Origin: Epichloe hybrida
Taxonomy: Eukaryota > Ascomycota > Sordariomycetes > Hypocreales > Clavicipitaceae
Assembly (NCBI GenBank): GCA_019022495.1
Contig: JAFEKR010000002.1
Span: 1,116,001-1,180,000 of the forward strand
Direction of reading: 5' to 3'
Length of the DNA: 64,000 nucleotides
Shown: positions 22,517-33,382 of the stretch, one piece after another
Numbering within the stretch: the stretch's first letter is position 1
Layout of the letters: each line of letters starts with the position of its first letter
Made by a program: the position numbers and the translations under genes
The notes under the pieces: model-generated
The model's database searches: none
What the model saw: only the letters and a program-made list of their open reading frames with translations
Told to the model about the DNA's origin: nothing

Positions 22517-24407
22517 ATGGAGGCTGTTCCCACGCTCGACCCGAGGAGCAGTGGCCTTGTGTCGGCAGGAAATCGACCTGACTCCTACAAGATTATCGGA
22601 GTCTGTTTGGCTGTGGGCTCTGGGCTTTTTATTGGAACGTCCTTTGTCCTCAAAAAGGTTGGACTACTACGAGCAAACGAAAAGTACAACGAAGTTGCTG
22701 GCGAGGGCTACGGCTATCTCAAAAATGCCTACTGGTGGGGAGGCATGACGCTCATGATTCTCGGCGAGATTCTCAACTTTGTTGCATACGCCTTCACGGA
22801 TGCCATCCTAGTCACACCGCTTGGCGCCTTGTCCGTGGTCATAACTGCAATTTTGTCAGCTATCTTTTTGAAGGAGCGACTTAGCATGGTGGGCAAAGTC
22901 GCGTGTTTTTTGTGTATCATTGGCTCCATTGTCATAGCGTTAAATGGACCCCAGGAATCATCAGTTGCCAATATCCGGGATATGCAAAGCAGGTTCGTCA
23001 CACCTGGCTTTCTGTCTTACGCCGGTGTCATTATCATCGGGTCCATCATCACGGCATGGTATGTTGGTCCCAGATGGGGCAACAAGAATATGTTGGTCTA
23101 TATTTCCATCTGCAGTTGGATAGGTGGGCTTAGTGTTGTATCAACACAGGGCCTCGGCGCAGCCATCATAGCCTGGATCAGTGGTCAGCCAGAATACAAG
23201 GAACCGTTTCTATGGATTTTGCTCGTTTTTGTCATTGGCACTCTGTTGACGGAGATAGTCTTTCTAAATGTAAGTGGCTTGTCTCCCCTTCCCCCTTTCC
23301 TCCTCACCCAACGAGGTGCTGACATTCGATTTTCACTGCACAAATTGCTAACCAATTCTTGTTTCAAAAACGAAACAGAAAGCCCTCAACATTTTTAATG
23401 CAGCCCTCGTCACCCCTACGTATTATGTTTATTTTACAAGCACAACTATTATAACGTCCATCGTCTTGTTTCAGGGGTTTAAAGGGGCGCCGCAGCAAAT
23501 TGTCACCGTCGTCCTGGGATTCCTTATAATTTGTTCCGGGGTCGTTTTGCTGCAGTTATCAAAGTCAGCCAAAGACGTTCCTGATGCTGCCATCTTTCAA
23601 GGTGACCTCGACCAGATTCAAACAATTGCTGAACAGGAACAGCCAGAATCGGAGCCGAAAGCCGATGCCATCCGCGGGACAGCTGCAATTATGCGACGCA
23701 TCTCCAAAGCCCGTATGAAAATGGAGGCGCGAGAGTTGGAAAGACTCCGTGAGGAGAAGATGGCTGAAAACATGGCTCCCATCAGCGAAGATGGATTATC
23801 AGAGTACGAATGGGATGGACTGCGTAGACGAAGGACGCTGGCGGCTGGAATGCGGACACGAGCAGCTACCTCCCCACAGCCACCAACACCATCGATCCGG
23901 ACCGTTGCAAGTCCTTCAAGCCCTCACCCTCCGCTGGGAATGTCACGATTTCCAACCGAGGAGGAGCTCGAAGAGGCGGAGGCAGATCGCGGCACCTTGT
24001 TTTCGAGTATCGCTGAGACCATCCGGGGACGCCCACGTACCAGCAATACCCTGCCAGCATATGAAGACGAGTACCCGGTGAATAAGTCGCGCAGTCCATT
24101 GCAACCTGTTCCCTTGACTCATATCATGGTTCCTAAGCAAAGACCGGATGATGAGGCTGGCGCATACTATGGACCGACGCGCGAGCACGTCTTTGATAAG
24201 CCAAAGACCGAGGATGGTGGCGCGAGCGGGAATGCTCAGAGCAATCCTCCTACACCGCCACCGCATTCAGCCCATTCAGCCCATTCAGCCCGACGTCGAT
24301 TTTCATTTAATCGGGTGTTCCGACGCAATACCAGCCGGTCTGAAGAGGAACAGGTTGGCCTCGTCAAGGAAGATGGTGGAGAAGACCAACGCCCGTCGTT
24401 CATATAG
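22517..24407 (+). CDS. NIPA-family magnesium transporter (DUF803)
   Basis: Two exons, 22517-23269 and 23379-24407, separated by a GT-AG intron, give 593 residues. NIPA proteins are polytopic carriers for Mg2+ and related ions in the plasma membrane and endosomes. The first ~300 residues contain about nine hydrophobic segments. The family signature begins YKIIGVCLAVGSGLFIG and continues with GGMTLMILGEILNFVAYAF, VTPLGALSVVITAI and NGPQES. After the exon junction come NIFNAALVTPTYYVYFT and TTIITSIVLFQGF. A long cytoplasmic tail (about residues 320-593) is charged and proline-rich, with a short HSA repeat. It is fungal-specific and variable. An in-frame ATG at 22322 would add 65 residues of non-conserved sequence, so 22517 is preferred. 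Confidence 0.9.
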
Positions 24408-24975
24408 ATAATGTCTGTTGGCGTTGATGAACATGTCACGAATACGGAGTTGGGGCAAAGCGATGGGACACGATACAAGCAAAGACGAGAAGGCCTGGGT
24501 TCTTTTTGGTCTGCAGGCAAGCGGGAATGGCGCCTTGTTGGGTACACACACGTCCACATCGATATCCATATACTGCTTTGTTTTGTATTATTAGACAACA
24601 TTGCATAAACAGCCAGGGGGTAAATAGGGTCCTGATACACACACTTATGAATAATTACGAAGAATAAGACAAGAAGAATTCCCGTCTCTCCGTTTTCCTT
24701 GACTTTTTTTTTTTTTTTTTTGGGGGAATAAACAGATAGCCAACTCCATGGTCGTGGGTGTGCATTCAATAAGGGTTACAATACGCTTGCTAGCCAAAGC
24801 TCAAAATAGGCCGGTTTGAACGCCTTCTGCCTACCATGATTCATTTTCATATGCCAACGCTAATCAACTCAGCTCACATGACTCCGTAAACGCCAAGAGC
24901 AGGATGCAGATAATGCAACAAAGATCAGCCAGGGGCAGAACAGACCATCCATCAGCTGACTGACTAGTCACTCTT
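24408..24975. other. Convergent 3' region with T18 run
   Basis: This is the space between two convergent genes. It carries an 18-base T run at 24704-24721 and no gene. Confidence 0.4.
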
Positions 24976-26010
24976 TCACCAATCTACAGCCCACCCATTC
25001 TCCTCGAGAAACTCCTCGCACGCTTGTCTCAAAGCGAGGTTTGGCCGCAAGTCGCTCGCCTGGAGGGGTTCCCTTGTAAGAGGGTCGCTGGGATGTCGGC
25101 GCAGATGCTCCATGATGGTTGCGCGTTCGTATGATTTGCCAGTTTTGGTCTGGAAAAAAAAAAAGCTGGTCAGCAAGGTTTCCCCGCTCATCGAAAAGAC
25201 CCTTCCCCGTCTCTCCTTTTCTTGGTTCCGGGAATAGAAGTCATCCGGTAATAGGCAGACCGACCGACCGGTAGAAACTCACAATAACCGGGTCAACCAT
25301 GACGCCAAAGCCGATATCATCAATGACCCACTCGGGCACCTCCCTCCTCCTCAGGGCACTCTCTCTGGCCCTGTCAAAGACGGCCCTCATGCGCGACATC
25401 TTGCGCTCGCTCTCCTCCCGTATGGCGTCTTGTTCGGAGGGATCCCCCTCGGCGGCGGCGAGCATCTCGTCGCTCTCCCTGCGTAGCATGTCCACCATCT
25501 GGGCCTCCAGGTCGTGCTCCTCCCGGAGGCGCATCTTCTCCTTGTGGTCCCACCTTTCCTTCTTGCACTTGAGGACCATGGCGGTGACGGCGGCGAGGGA
25601 CTTGTCGTTTGTGGCGGCGCAGAGCTGGTGGGCTTGCAGGGCGCGCGCGAGGGATGCATCGTGGTCGCCCAGGGAGAGGAGGGCCTGCGAGAGGTAGTAG
25701 TTTGCTTTCATGGAGGAGGGGGCCAGGGCGAGGCAGGCTTGGCAGTCGGCCATGACGGAGTCCCAGTGGCCGAGCTTGAGGCGGGCCATGGCGCGGTTGG
25801 TGTAGAGGGCTGGGTTTTGAGGGTCTGCTATTATGCTGTTTGGGGGCTTTTTCGTCAGGAACATGTGTTATCATGATGTGGTGGTTTCATACGTATGCTT
25901 GTTGGTGTGGGCGGAACATACGCCTTCGAGTAGAGGCCTTCTGCGCCGACGTAGTCACCGTTTTGGAAATGCCGGTTCCCTTCCTGCTTGAGTTGGAGGG
26001 ATCGCGACAT
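24976..26010 (-). CDS. CHIP/STUB1-like TPR and U-box E3 ubiquitin ligase
   Basis: Three minus-strand exons (26010-25922, 25835-25283, 25149-24976) give 271 residues. The N-terminal half holds tetratricopeptide repeats: LKQEGNRHFQNGDYVGAEGLYSKA, then NPALYTNRAMARLKLGHW and a third repeat. This is the type of domain that grips the EEVD tails of Hsp70 and Hsp90. A charged helical linker follows (about residues 110-190). The C-terminal U-box spans FGVMVDPVI, TKTGKSYERATIMEHL and DPLTREPL, the fold that recruits E2 enzymes. The order and length match animal CHIP, which ubiquitinates chaperone-bound misfolded proteins. The intron between the second and third exons falls inside the U-box. The substrate range in fungi is an inference. 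Confidence 0.9.
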
Positions 26011-26216
26011 GGTGACGATGTAGTTATTGAGCATATGATGCTTTTCTTGAGCTGGCCTTTTCAGGAGCAGCCTGCTCGCTCCCCGCGTGGGGTGCGTGCG
26101 GAGTTGGAGTGGAGGGAGTTGCGAATGGTGATGTGAGAAGTGAGTTTGTGGACTGTCGGAAATGCGACATGGACATGGATATTCTGACGTTTGCCCTCTC
26201 TACCTCTCCCCCCCCC

Positions 26217-26240
26217 AAAAAAAAAAAAAAAAAAAAAAAA
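26217..26240. repeat. A24 homopolymer
   Basis: A run of 24 A follows a C run, between the start of the CHIP-like gene and the end of the esterase gene. It is likely variable in length. Confidence 0.7.
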
Positions 26241-26334
26241 GCGGAGCGTCTGTTGGAATATTCGAGAACCACATCCGTGTAATACATGTGTAATTATTGA
26301 TTATTTTGATGCGACATGCTTACTATCAGCCTAT

Positions 26335-27255
26335 CTAGTATATGTACGCCGCCTTGATGCCCATGATCCACTCCATCATGCCATCAATGGCCTCTTTGCC
26401 ATCGTGTTCCGGCATCACCAAGGGCCACACGTGCATCATGCCCGGCCCCTCCACATGCGTCACCTCCCGCCCTGCCGCCCTGACCTTGTCCACGAACCGC
26501 CTCGCGTCGGGCCCCAGCAGATCATTTTCCGCCGTCAACACCATCATGGGCGGCAGCTTGTCCACCTCGCCGAACAGCGGGCTCACCCGAGGATCGTCCA
26601 GCTGCCAGTCTCCCCGGACGAGGCGAGAACTCTCCATGCACCCGACTATGTCCAGCCACGGATCCCTCTCGGACGCCTCGTGCGCCTCGGGGTTCGTGAA
26701 CGTGGCATCCACCACGGGCGTAATGGGCACCAGCCCAGCGGCCGTCCTCTTCCCCCTCCGGATGGCCTCTTGCGTGAGAACCAGCGCCATGCAGCCGCCT
26801 GCCGAGTCGCCCATGGCGAAAAAGGGCGAGTCCTCTCGCGAGGCGGCCATTTCGTCGTAGATGGGCTGCAGCATGGCGTACTGGTCCTTGAGCTTCTTCT
26901 CCGGCCCCAGCGGGTAGATGGGCACCGCCACCGTCGCCTGCAGTCTCTCGACTAGCAGGGCGATGAGGGTCCAGTGCTGCGCTTGGATCTCGAACATGAA
27001 TGATCCGCCGTGTAGGTACAAGATGCGCGCTTGGTTGGGCGTCTCCGACTTGGGCGAGATTTCGTAGACCGGGTGGCCATCCACCTGCCGCTCCTCGACG
27101 ATGAACCGCCGCCGGAAGGACTGGGGTGGTCTGTTGTCGGGCGGGTTCTTGCGTCTTTTGGCGATGGGTCGGTGGACGCCTTCGGGTGTTTTGAAGCTGC
27201 TTTTGACCCAGAGCGTGAGGATCCACGATAGGATGTATGCGCGCCAGGAAGCCAT
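26335..27255 (-). CDS. Alpha/beta-hydrolase fold-3 esterase/lipase (hormone-sensitive-lipase type)
   Basis: A single minus-strand exon encodes 306 residues. The oxyanion-hole motif HGGS starts at His82. The nucleophile is Ser151 in GDSAGGC, the acid is in TAENDLLGPDA, and the histidine is in GMMHVWPL, so the HSL-type catalytic set is complete. Such enzymes hydrolyse short-chain esters of varied substrates, and the physiological substrate cannot be inferred. The N-terminus starts MASWRAYILSWILTLW, a hydrophobic stretch that could act as a signal anchor. Coding GC content is high, giving long but meaningless open frames on the opposite strand. Confidence 0.92.
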   Translation of the reverse strand: MASWRAYILSWILTLWVKSSFKTPEGVHRPIAKRRKNPPDNRPPQSFRRRFIVEERQVDGHPVYEISPKSETPNQARILYLHGGSFMFEIQAQHWTLIALLVERLQATVAVPIYPLGPEKKLKDQYAMLQPIYDEMAASREDSPFFAMGDSAGGCMALVLTQEAIRRGKRTAAGLVPITPVVDATFTNPEAHEASERDPWLDIVGCMESSRLVRGDWQLDDPRVSPLFGEVDKLPPMMVLTAENDLLGPDARRFVDKVRAAGREVTHVEGPGMMHVWPLVMPEHDGKEAIDGMMEWIMGIKAAYIY

Positions 27256-28279
27256 TCTCTTGCCTGTTTTGCAATTGGCGGTGGAACGGGGGCTTGCTTG
27301 TGTCCGCTTCGTTCGAGAGGAACGAGCATCATCGCTTTTTCTTGTCCGGGAGGGGAGGAGGCGGGTAGTTTAATACGTCTGCTCCATCCATGATGAGAAG
27401 GGGCATCAAGTGGGTTTGCGATCCTCATTCCTGATGAACATTTGTCAGAGACACATCTGGCAGGTACCTGAGGGGACAAGGATGACGTTGATCATGTCGG
27501 AACCGAGACGACACACCCGTCACCAACACGCAGTCTCCCCAATCGTGGCATCAAATTGCAAATGCCTACATACTACACGAGGCTAGACTTCACTGTCATA
27601 CATGTAGACGACAAGTTCCCCGCGCTGGCTGGTTGGTCCCGGGTCTGATGTTGCGAGAACGAGGCCCCGAGACCTGCTGAGTATCTATGTACATGTACAC
27701 AATACATACCTCGCTGTCGATGCCCCGATCCCGATCCTGCCGTGACCCCGCCATTGTTATGTACGGTGGGGTCACCCGTATGTTCCCCGCCAGTCACAGC
27801 GCCGGCATTTCAACGTCCTGCTTTCTGCAGGCGAGAGCGACCCAGCTTGGCCCCGGCTTTTGCCGACGATGCCACACCACGGCTCACATGCACATGCACG
27901 CACCCCATCACAGGAACCTTGCAGTTTTCCTACAAGATCCGGACTTCTCATACTCCGTACAGCCGGCGAGACAACAACCAACCTCTCGACCTTTTTCCTT
28001 TACCGTCGCGAGCCAATCCAGCAAATTCATCTCCCCGGAAACCACCCATACTTCGAGCGGAGCGATACAAACACCGCGTCAACTCCACAGGCTCATCCGA
28101 CGCCAGACCTCGGAACCCTACATATTGTCCTTGACACCGCCAGCCCGTCCATCCGTCCGTCCGTCCATACACAAACCGTAGGCTACCACTTTTGTCGGGA
28201 TTCGTCCATCCATCTCCCTACAGAGATACAAACCACGAACGAAGAGAAAGAGAGAGATAGAGAGAGAGAGAGAGAGAAC
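27256..28279. other. Divergent promoter region with GA-repeat leader
   Basis: This is the upstream sequence of the esterase (minus) and of the small gene at 28280 (plus). A cc/gt-rich repeat (ccgtccgtccgtcc) lies near 28145-28165, and a perfect GA dinucleotide run ends at 28278, immediately before the ATG of the next gene, presumably in its 5' leader. Confidence 0.45.
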
Positions 28280-28774
28280 ATGCCCTCCCACGGCCCATAC
28301 TTCCTCTCGTCCTTCCTATCGGCCTTCCGTCAACAGGGCCCGACCCTCCAGGCCAGCCAGCAACCAGTCAAGCAACACACAACAACAGCCGTTGGATCCT
28401 CCTCCGCCACCCCCACCGCCTACTCGCAAGGCGCTTCTGCACCGCGCGCCATATCAACAAACGCGGCGGCGGCGGCGGCGGCGACGACCTCTTCCCACGC
28501 GAATGGTCGCTCTCCGCCGACGAGTGTCTCTATCCACTCGCCCCGCGGCGCGGGCACCGCCTCGGGTATCCCCATCCCCAGCACATCGGCGTCGGCATCG
28601 GGACGGAGACGCGGAAGCGACAGTAGTAGTGAGGGCTTCAGAGATGCCATCGGCGCAGATAAGTGGTATATAGGGGGCAGAACGGCGGGCGGCGAAGAAA
28701 AGTTCTTCAAGCTGGGCGTGGTGAGGAGGGTGAGGAGCAACGATGGGTTGAGTCTGGATCGACTGAGCTTGTGA
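28280..28774 (+). CDS. Small conserved hypothetical fungal protein
   Basis: A single exon encodes 164 residues. The N-terminal 15 residues (MPSHGPYFLSSFLSAF) and the C-terminal ~45 residues (FRDAIGADKWYIGGR, EEKFFKLGVVRR, SLDRLSL) look structured and conserved. The middle is a low-complexity Ser/Ala/Thr/Gly linker with an alanine run. I recall similar short proteins across ascomycetes with a KLGV-R-S-D-LSLDRLSL ending, but know no function. The ATG lies just after a GA dinucleotide repeat. The SLDRLSL tail is rich in Ser/Arg and could be a phosphorylation or 14-3-3-type site, which is speculation. Confidence 0.65.
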   Translation: MPSHGPYFLSSFLSAFRQQGPTLQASQQPVKQHTTTAVGSSSATPTAYSQGASAPRAISTNAAAAAAATTSSHANGRSPPTSVSIHSPRGAGTASGIPIPSTSASASGRRRGSDSSSEGFRDAIGADKWYIGGRTAGGEEKFFKLGVVRRVRSNDGLSLDRLSL

Positions 28775-29166
28775 GAGGGAGCGACAACATGACTCTTTCA
28801 TTGGAATACACGAAATTGAGTCTGAATGAGGTGGGGTCTTGGCCATGGACTTGGGGTTACGGAGATCGGAAATGCAAATGGAAATGGATCGGAAATGTGG
28901 AAACATGACTCGGGACTTGATGGACAACGGAGGGAATTCATGCAAAGGCGTTTATGATTAGAGGATGATTGAAGTTCGTATGTCTATTCCGACTTTGACA
29001 CTTGCTGCCTGATGCGGTGTGTCTGTGGCTCCTGATTCGGCGTTTTGACCATATTCAAATGGTCTATGCAAAATGCACAGGAACAATTTTACGCGGGAAT
29101 CTTCGTATGGTGTTGGGTTCTTGTTCTTGAATCATCATGGTGACTGCTACACATGGGCGCTCCATC
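28775..29166. other. Convergent 3' region
   Basis: This is the space between the small plus-strand gene and the minus-strand ALG10 gene. I see nothing in it beyond ordinary sequence. Confidence 0.35.
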
Positions 29167-31569
29167 TCACCACATAAATCGTTGTAGCTGTCCCCCATCC
29201 AAGACTTGGCCATTCTCATCTTTCCACGCGTATGGCTTCGTCAGGAATATATAACCCGTGGCCACATTGATGGCCATGAGCCATGTAGTTTCCAGAATAA
29301 GCCTCATGTCATACCGCTTGGAGAACGCAATGAGCTGTCCCCCAAAGGACTGCGTACTGATGCCGTCGGATGACCCATTAACAGGACGGTGGTCCTGTAA
29401 ACTCCAGGCTGGCACGAGCAGTCGCCACATCACCCATGGGATGATGAAGTAGCGAGGCTCGACGAGCGGTGCTGTCATGAGCGACAGGGCAGTTGTCAGG
29501 AGGAAAACGAGGCCCGTGGATGTCGAGATGGGTTCAGAAGAGAATGCAAGCGGGTCGTGTTCTTCCAGATCCTGCGCCTGTCGGTCTGCTTCGGAGGATG
29601 GCAATGCCGCGCCACTGTTCATGTCCCTGGGGTAGGAGACGCTTGTGCGCCTCGGCTGACTGGCGTACGCGATCCAGAACGGATGACTTGTGAACGGACC
29701 GGGATTGAAGATACCGTAGCGCGATGAGCACGAGGCGCTGCGCGGAGATACTGTCCAGTCGGTGCAGCCTGCAAGGGTGCCCCATACCATCCATCTACTG
29801 AGCGTATAGGGAATGATGAGCAGGAACCGGACCAAGTGGCCGCGGCGGATTGTGTATCGAAAGATGTAGAACATGTAGTGTCGGTTGTCGGCCAACGTGA
29901 ACGGATGGACGATGGTGTTGAATTGGACAACCACTACTGATGCAGCTAGAGTGGCGAGCAGATATAATAGCCAGATGGGTATGGACGAGTTGAATATCTG
30001 GAAAGCTATCCGTAGTGCGGGCGAGAGCTTCGCTGGCGTTGAGTGATCATGGCTAGAACGAGATAGATTGCCGGTGTCGCTGTTCCTAACAGTTCTGCCT
30101 TCGCTATAAACAGATTGTTTCTTGGGGGACCCGATGGGGGCAGGTGTACTTGAGCTATCTGCAGCATGAGGGGGGTTTTTGATTCCAAATAACGCGATGG
30201 CCGCGTCGAGAAGAGGGACCGCACACGGTAAAAGCAGTGGCAGAGAGAAGAAGGCGAAGAAGGGCCAAATGTACAACATTTGGGCAACATGGATGGTGGC
30301 AACGTGGTTTGACTTGTCCCCTTTTATGAACCATTAGTTACCAAGGTCGGTCCTCTGTGCGACAAAAGAGAGATGGCTGTGCTTACCGAGAACGACGCCG
30401 CCGTTCCAAAGTACGAATCCAGCAAATGTAATCAATACAGATATGTATGGCCATATTTGACGCATCACCCGGGCAGTATTACACAGTGCGGCAATGCCAA
30501 AGCTAATTGCAGTAAACAGTATGTCTAGAGTAATATCAGCACGTCATGTCCATCATGAGCGGAGACGGGGATTCTTACCATCTGGCCACGCAAGACCAAG
30601 AGGCGGGTCATGTACATCACCCATCGAGTATCTCCAGGTGTAAAACTTCAACTGTTCACCCAAAGAGGTCATGAACGGCTGGTTTACTCGTTCCGGTCTC
30701 AAAGTCTTGATGGCATGAACCGCCTCGAGACCGCCCATCCAGACCACAACCCAGAAGACATTTGTCTGTCTCATGATTAGGGTGGCAATACCAAGAACTA
30801 TTGTCATCACGTCACTCATCCATGAGCTGTGATCTCGTCCAGTGCGCTTCAGGTGATTGAGGAAAGCTCCCATCACAACAGCCGTCGAAATGACATCGGT
30901 GTAATATAAACCCGAGAAGAAGAACAGCAATGGGAACAGTGCGATATTGGCAGCCGTATGTATGGCATACGTCGAGGCCGTCTTGAGTCTGGCAGAGGAA
31001 TGTGCTTCATGCAGACGTGATTCAATCTCGATGCGACACAATAGCACCAGAGACGCCAGCACTATGAGGCCTAGAACGTTGGTGAAGCGAAGGCTGCTCG
31101 CCCCGCAAGTGAAAAGCCATGGTTGGTCTGTGATGTCGGCTGCTTTTTGGAGGAGTATGGAGAACAGATACCTGTAGCCATTAGTCTGGTGCTGCTCATG
31201 AGTCGAAGGGAGCCAAACGTGGTCAGACGAACAAGCCAGGAGGAGTGGTAATCTTGTCATCCCACTCGAGGAACTTTCCCTCGCAGTACCTTTGTGCTTG
31301 AGGGATATGGAAGATTTCGTCCTAGAGAGGTTGTGAGTCATGCAGTCTTGTTGAGAAGTTCAAGGCGTTCTTACTAAATATGGCTGTGGAACAGTTTGCG
31401 AAACCAGCGTAAACCATGCGACACTCAACAGGAGTACAGAGGAGAGTGAAAAGAAAATTCTGAGAGGCTGCTTCGCTTCCCGGGATACGAAAAGCAGCAG
31501 AGGGACAGAAAGGCTCAGTGCGGCCAGAGATGTTGCGTTGAATGTGCCGAAGTGAATGTTGGCCGCCAT
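29167..31569 (-). CDS. alg10: Dol-P-Glc:Glc2Man9GlcNAc2-PP-dolichol alpha-1,2-glucosyltransferase (ALG10/DIE2)
   Basis: Five minus-strand exons (31569-31375, 31321-31233, 31171-30579, 30524-30387, 30320-29167) join exactly to 722 residues. ALG10 adds the last glucose to the lipid-linked oligosaccharide in the ER, which marks it for transfer by oligosaccharyltransferase. The family signature follows the first membrane segment: [17 protein letters not shown] and [14 protein letters not shown]. Later conserved pieces are [46 protein letters not shown] and [14 protein letters not shown]. Many membrane helices are evident. Two fungal-specific loops (after residue ~430 and around 600) are Ser/Pro-rich and account for the protein being longer than yeast Die2. 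Confidence 0.93.
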
Positions 31570-32229
31570 GCTCGTAGTGTTTGAACCGTGTCCACCACGA
31601 TGCCCCAGTGTGAGGACGTGTCCAGATGTTTCTTTTTTATTGAGACGGGGTCATCGGTCTTGGTACTGAAACACGGAAAAGAAACTTGTAAGTTTCTTCA
31701 ATCCATTTTGCCGTAAAAGATTTTTGGCATGATGTCGCTCACATACATGGCGAAGCAAAGAGTGGTTGATGAAAGGAGTTGCTGCCACGATCACGAAAGC
31801 TCCCGTGCAGCTCTAGCATAGACAGACAGTGTTATTCTCACTGTACATGCACTGTGTAAGACAACTGACCCCCTCGAACATGAGCTCGCTCGAAATATCT
31901 TTCTAGGGGTTCGAAATGGTCAAATCTGAAAAAAAAAAAACACTACCAAGTGAAACTACATGAAATATGTTGAACTTTAAACGTGTTTTTCGATTCAGCG
32001 AATCGTTTCCATCTTGCTTGTCGTATCAAGGTTGTGTCGTCACCTTTGGTTTTCATCGCATGGAAAAGTCAGCCCGTCATGTATTGGACAGTCAGTCGTT
32101 GAAAATCAAATCAAGAACGGTTTCTTGGGTCGGAAACGATTCTATTGTGAGTATCTTATACATAGAGAAGAAGACCCTTGTCGTTGACAGGGCATTGTAA
32201 TCTACAGTCCATTCTCCACCAATATTTGC
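31570..32229. other. Intergenic region
   Basis: This is the upstream region of ALG10 and the downstream region of QCR10. It contains A10 at 31931-31940 and no gene that I can support. Confidence 0.35.
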
Positions 32230-33107
32230 TTAGAAGGGCTGGGTTTCGTTAGCGCAACGTAAATTATAAAAACAGGCAGGGGCTGGAACGTACGTTGTCC
32301 TGAGGGTCCACCTCCTCCTTGACGAAGTATCGGCCGACAAAGGGGATTTTCTGTGTATGCATGTTAATTCAACAACCCCCATAACCTGCCAAGAAGCACA
32401 TCAACCAACCTGAAGAATGTCCTCCTGAACGCGAGGAATGCCAGAGACGTAATAGAGGAGACCGACAGCGGCGGCGCCGCCGTAAGAGGCAGTTCTGAGA
32501 GTGCTGCTTCATTGTTAGTGATTGTTCGCAATTTCCACCTCCCATCAGAACACCTTCGCAACGACACTACCCGCCGACACACGTCGCAGTGTAGAATATG
32601 CTGCATGTCTGCTCCAATCCATCAAAGTAATATGAAAAGGAAGTCCCTCCATAGCCACGGCGTTTGTGACCGATTCCACAGATGGATAGGTTGCTTTCGC
32701 GCCAGCTTTTTTCATCGCCCCTTGGAGTTTCGCATCAGATAATTTTAACTCACTTCCGAAAGAGAGTGGTCTTGTTCCAACCGTCCAGGTGAGGCTGGAA
32801 GGTATACCTACCAATCGCTTCGTTAGTGTCGTCGACTGGTTGATCGCTCGGTTCCAATCGTGGAGCGCCCGCCGACACAGCAGTGATTTGCCTCCTCACG
32901 AAAGTGCTAATCATGGCAAACTGATGTGATCAGGATATTTCGTAACGTACTTGGGGCCGTAGGCGCTCTTGAATTCCGCAGCGCGGACAGGAGTCTGCAA
33001 GACGTTGGTCAGTGATCCGCACTCAACAGCGTTTCAAGGTCAGAACCCGGTAAGAAAAGGTCCCTTTTATAGTCAATGGCAACGCGTGCACTTACTTGGT
33101 AGACCAT
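32230..33107 (-). CDS. qcr10: Cytochrome bc1 complex subunit 10 (QCR10), six exons
   Basis: Six minus-strand exons (33107-33096, 32994-32951, 32807-32754, 32494-32410, 32350-32294, 32238-32230) assemble exactly to 86 residues. The protein starts MVYQTPVRAAEFKSAYGPKY, has a single membrane segment (GGAAAVGLLYYVSGIPRVQ) and ends EEVDPQDNPF. The YGPKY, GIPRVQ-DIL-KIPFVG and DNPF motifs match the small bc1 subunit that packs beside the Rieske protein in the mitochondrial inner membrane. All five introns are GT-AG. Exon one codes for only four residues and exon six for only Pro-Phe-stop. Simple open-frame scanning misses this gene. Confidence 0.88.
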
Positions 33108-33382
33108 CGTGACCGAAAAATTGGCAGTTGGAGCCTGTCTAAAGGATGCGATTGTTTTGACGGGATCTCCTTCAAATTTGAAGCCGAACGTCTCAATGGG
33201 GTGTCGGGAAAGGCCGGACGGAGGAGGGTGGCCTGAGGCCGGCGCCAACAGCTTTCGAGACTTTAATGGCCAATCATGTTGTAGCAGGACTGATCCACCA
33301 CAGCTTCTTTCTCTCCATGAAAGACTTTCAAAAGTCTGTTTACTTGTGATTATCGAATTCCAGGAGTGAACAGAGACACAAA

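Noticed and set aside
25374..25874. Alternative minus-strand frame over the CHIP-like gene
   Set aside because: It is a shadow of the TPR exon. It is rich in Pro/Arg/Gly and lacks the TPR pattern.
31905..31930. Possible tRNA B-box (ggttcgaaat)
   Set aside because: There is no matching acceptor stem or A-box at the right distance.
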